Below, piece after piece: positions 5,727 through 6,119 of a stretch of DNA of 6,119 nt. The notes beneath the pieces were generated by a model. It saw only the letters and a list, made by a program, of their open reading frames with translations, ran no database searches and was not told the origin of the DNA. The DNA is from Armatimonadota bacterium (GTDB taxonomy: Bacteria; Sysuimicrobiota; Sysuimicrobiia; Sysuimicrobiales; Kaftiobacteriaceae): assembly GCA_020028535.1 (NCBI GenBank), contig JAIBHM010000114.1, forward strand, positions 1 through 6,119, given 5' to 3'. How positions within the stretch are numbered: position 1 is the first letter of the stretch; each line of letters opens with the position of its first letter. Position numbers and translations under genes: made by a program.

Positions 5727-6119
5727 CTATCCCTTCACTGCCCCCGCGGTGAGGCCCGCGATGAAGCGGTCAATGAACTGGTTGTAGACGATAGCGATGG
5801 GGATGCTGGTGACGAGCGCGGCGGCCATCAGCGACCCCCAGTAGAAGACGTCGCCGCGCACCAGGGCCACCGGGACGCCCAGACTGACCGTCATCTTGCC
5901 CACCGAACTGATGAACGTCAGCGCGTAGACGAACTCCTGCAGCACCAGGGTGAAGGCGAAGATGACGGCGGTCAGGATGCCCGAAACCGCCAGCGGCAAC
6001 ACGATCTTGCGAATGACGCTGAGGCGGCTGTAGCCATCGATCATCCCCTGCTCCTCGATGTCGCGGGGGATCGAGCGAAAGAAACCCATCAGCAGCCAGG
6101 TGCAGAACGGGATGGTGAA
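5727..6119 (-). CDS. MalG-type carbohydrate ABC transporter permease, 5' end cut by window edge
   Basis: The frame enters from the right edge without a start (130 codons to TAG at 5729-5727). The visible protein has the cytoplasmic EAA loop of sugar-importer permeases, FFRSIPRDIEEQGMIDG (13-29) followed by YSRLSVIRKIVLPLAVSG (30-47), where the EAA triplet reads EQG. This loop docks on the importer ATPase. Hydrophobic helices follow (about 48-71 and 93-113), and the end, FIDRFIAGLTAGAVKG, is typical of the MalG/CUT1 group. It would be one half of an inner-membrane importer channel; its MalF partner and binding protein should lie to the right, beyond the window. The next gene is an ABC-2 exporter ATPase, not an MsmX-type importer ATPase, so the importer must draw its ATPase from elsewhere. 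An ATG at residue 11 is internal; the conserved sequence begins earlier. Confidence 0.92.
   Translation of the reverse strand, partial: FTIPFCTWLLMGFFRSIPRDIEEQGMIDGYSRLSVIRKIVLPLAVSGILTAVIFAFTLVLQEFVYALTFISSVGKMTVSLGVPVALVRGDVFYWGSLMAAALVTSIPIAIVYNQFIDRFIAGLTAGAVKG

Noticed and set aside
5098..5787. A 229-codon plus-strand frame across the ABC ATPase
   Set aside because: It is the antisense of Walker A, signature and Walker B coding sequence.

Overview
The window is GC-rich, densely packed bacterial chromosome. Gene overlaps of 4 to 13 bp, GTG starts and strong AGGAGG ribosome-binding sites are common. Gene content (MalG-type sugar permease, ABC-2 exporter, stand-alone Lrp/AsnC effector domain, DegT aminotransferase with Gfo/Idh/MocA dehydrogenase) fits a free-living high-GC bacterium. 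An uncultured Terrabacteria-like lineage (for example Armatimonadota or relatives) is my guess, but the sequence alone does not fix the taxon. No RNA gene, insertion sequence, CRISPR array or phage gene was seen. All genes are on the minus strand except one.

Layout from left to right. (1) 1-486, minus: an exported SLT-type lytic transglycosylase, cut by the left window edge, with Ala where the catalytic Glu is expected. (2) 621-854, plus: a 77-residue stand-alone RAM (Lrp/AsnC effector) domain whose 3' end overlaps the next gene by 4 bp, tail to tail. (3) 2917-851, minus: a two-gene unit, DegT/DnrJ/EryC1 aminotransferase then Gfo/Idh/MocA dehydrogenase. Together they look like a nucleotide-sugar 3-oxidation/transamination pair (GnnB/GnnA or WlbC/WlbA type) making a 3-amino sugar for cell-envelope glycans. 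(4) 2918-3075: an intergenic region holding a clear intrinsic terminator for the upstream operon and a weak promoter for the sugar unit.

(5) 6119-3076, minus: a tightly coupled gene string that reads, in transcription order, MalG-like sugar ABC permease (5' end outside the window), ABC-2 ATPase, ABC-2 membrane subunit, XRE-family regulator, SRPBCC/START-like protein, and a 46-residue single-span membrane protein, ending at the terminator. Stop/start overlaps or short gaps (4, 31, 10 and 13 bp) suggest one transcript. The tail of this operon (exporter, regulator, lipid/hydrophobic-ligand-binding fold, tiny membrane protein) is the most intriguing unit. One reading is an efflux or envelope module that senses or handles a hydrophobic compound, but nothing in the sequence names the substrate.

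Two local oddities bear on annotation. The ABC-2 ATPase has its conserved N-terminus encoded upstream of the first ATG/GTG/TTG codon, so it probably uses AUC or AUA as start or carries a base error. The 46-residue membrane protein has an excellent ribosome-binding site inside the end of the SRPBCC gene and is easily missed by gene callers.
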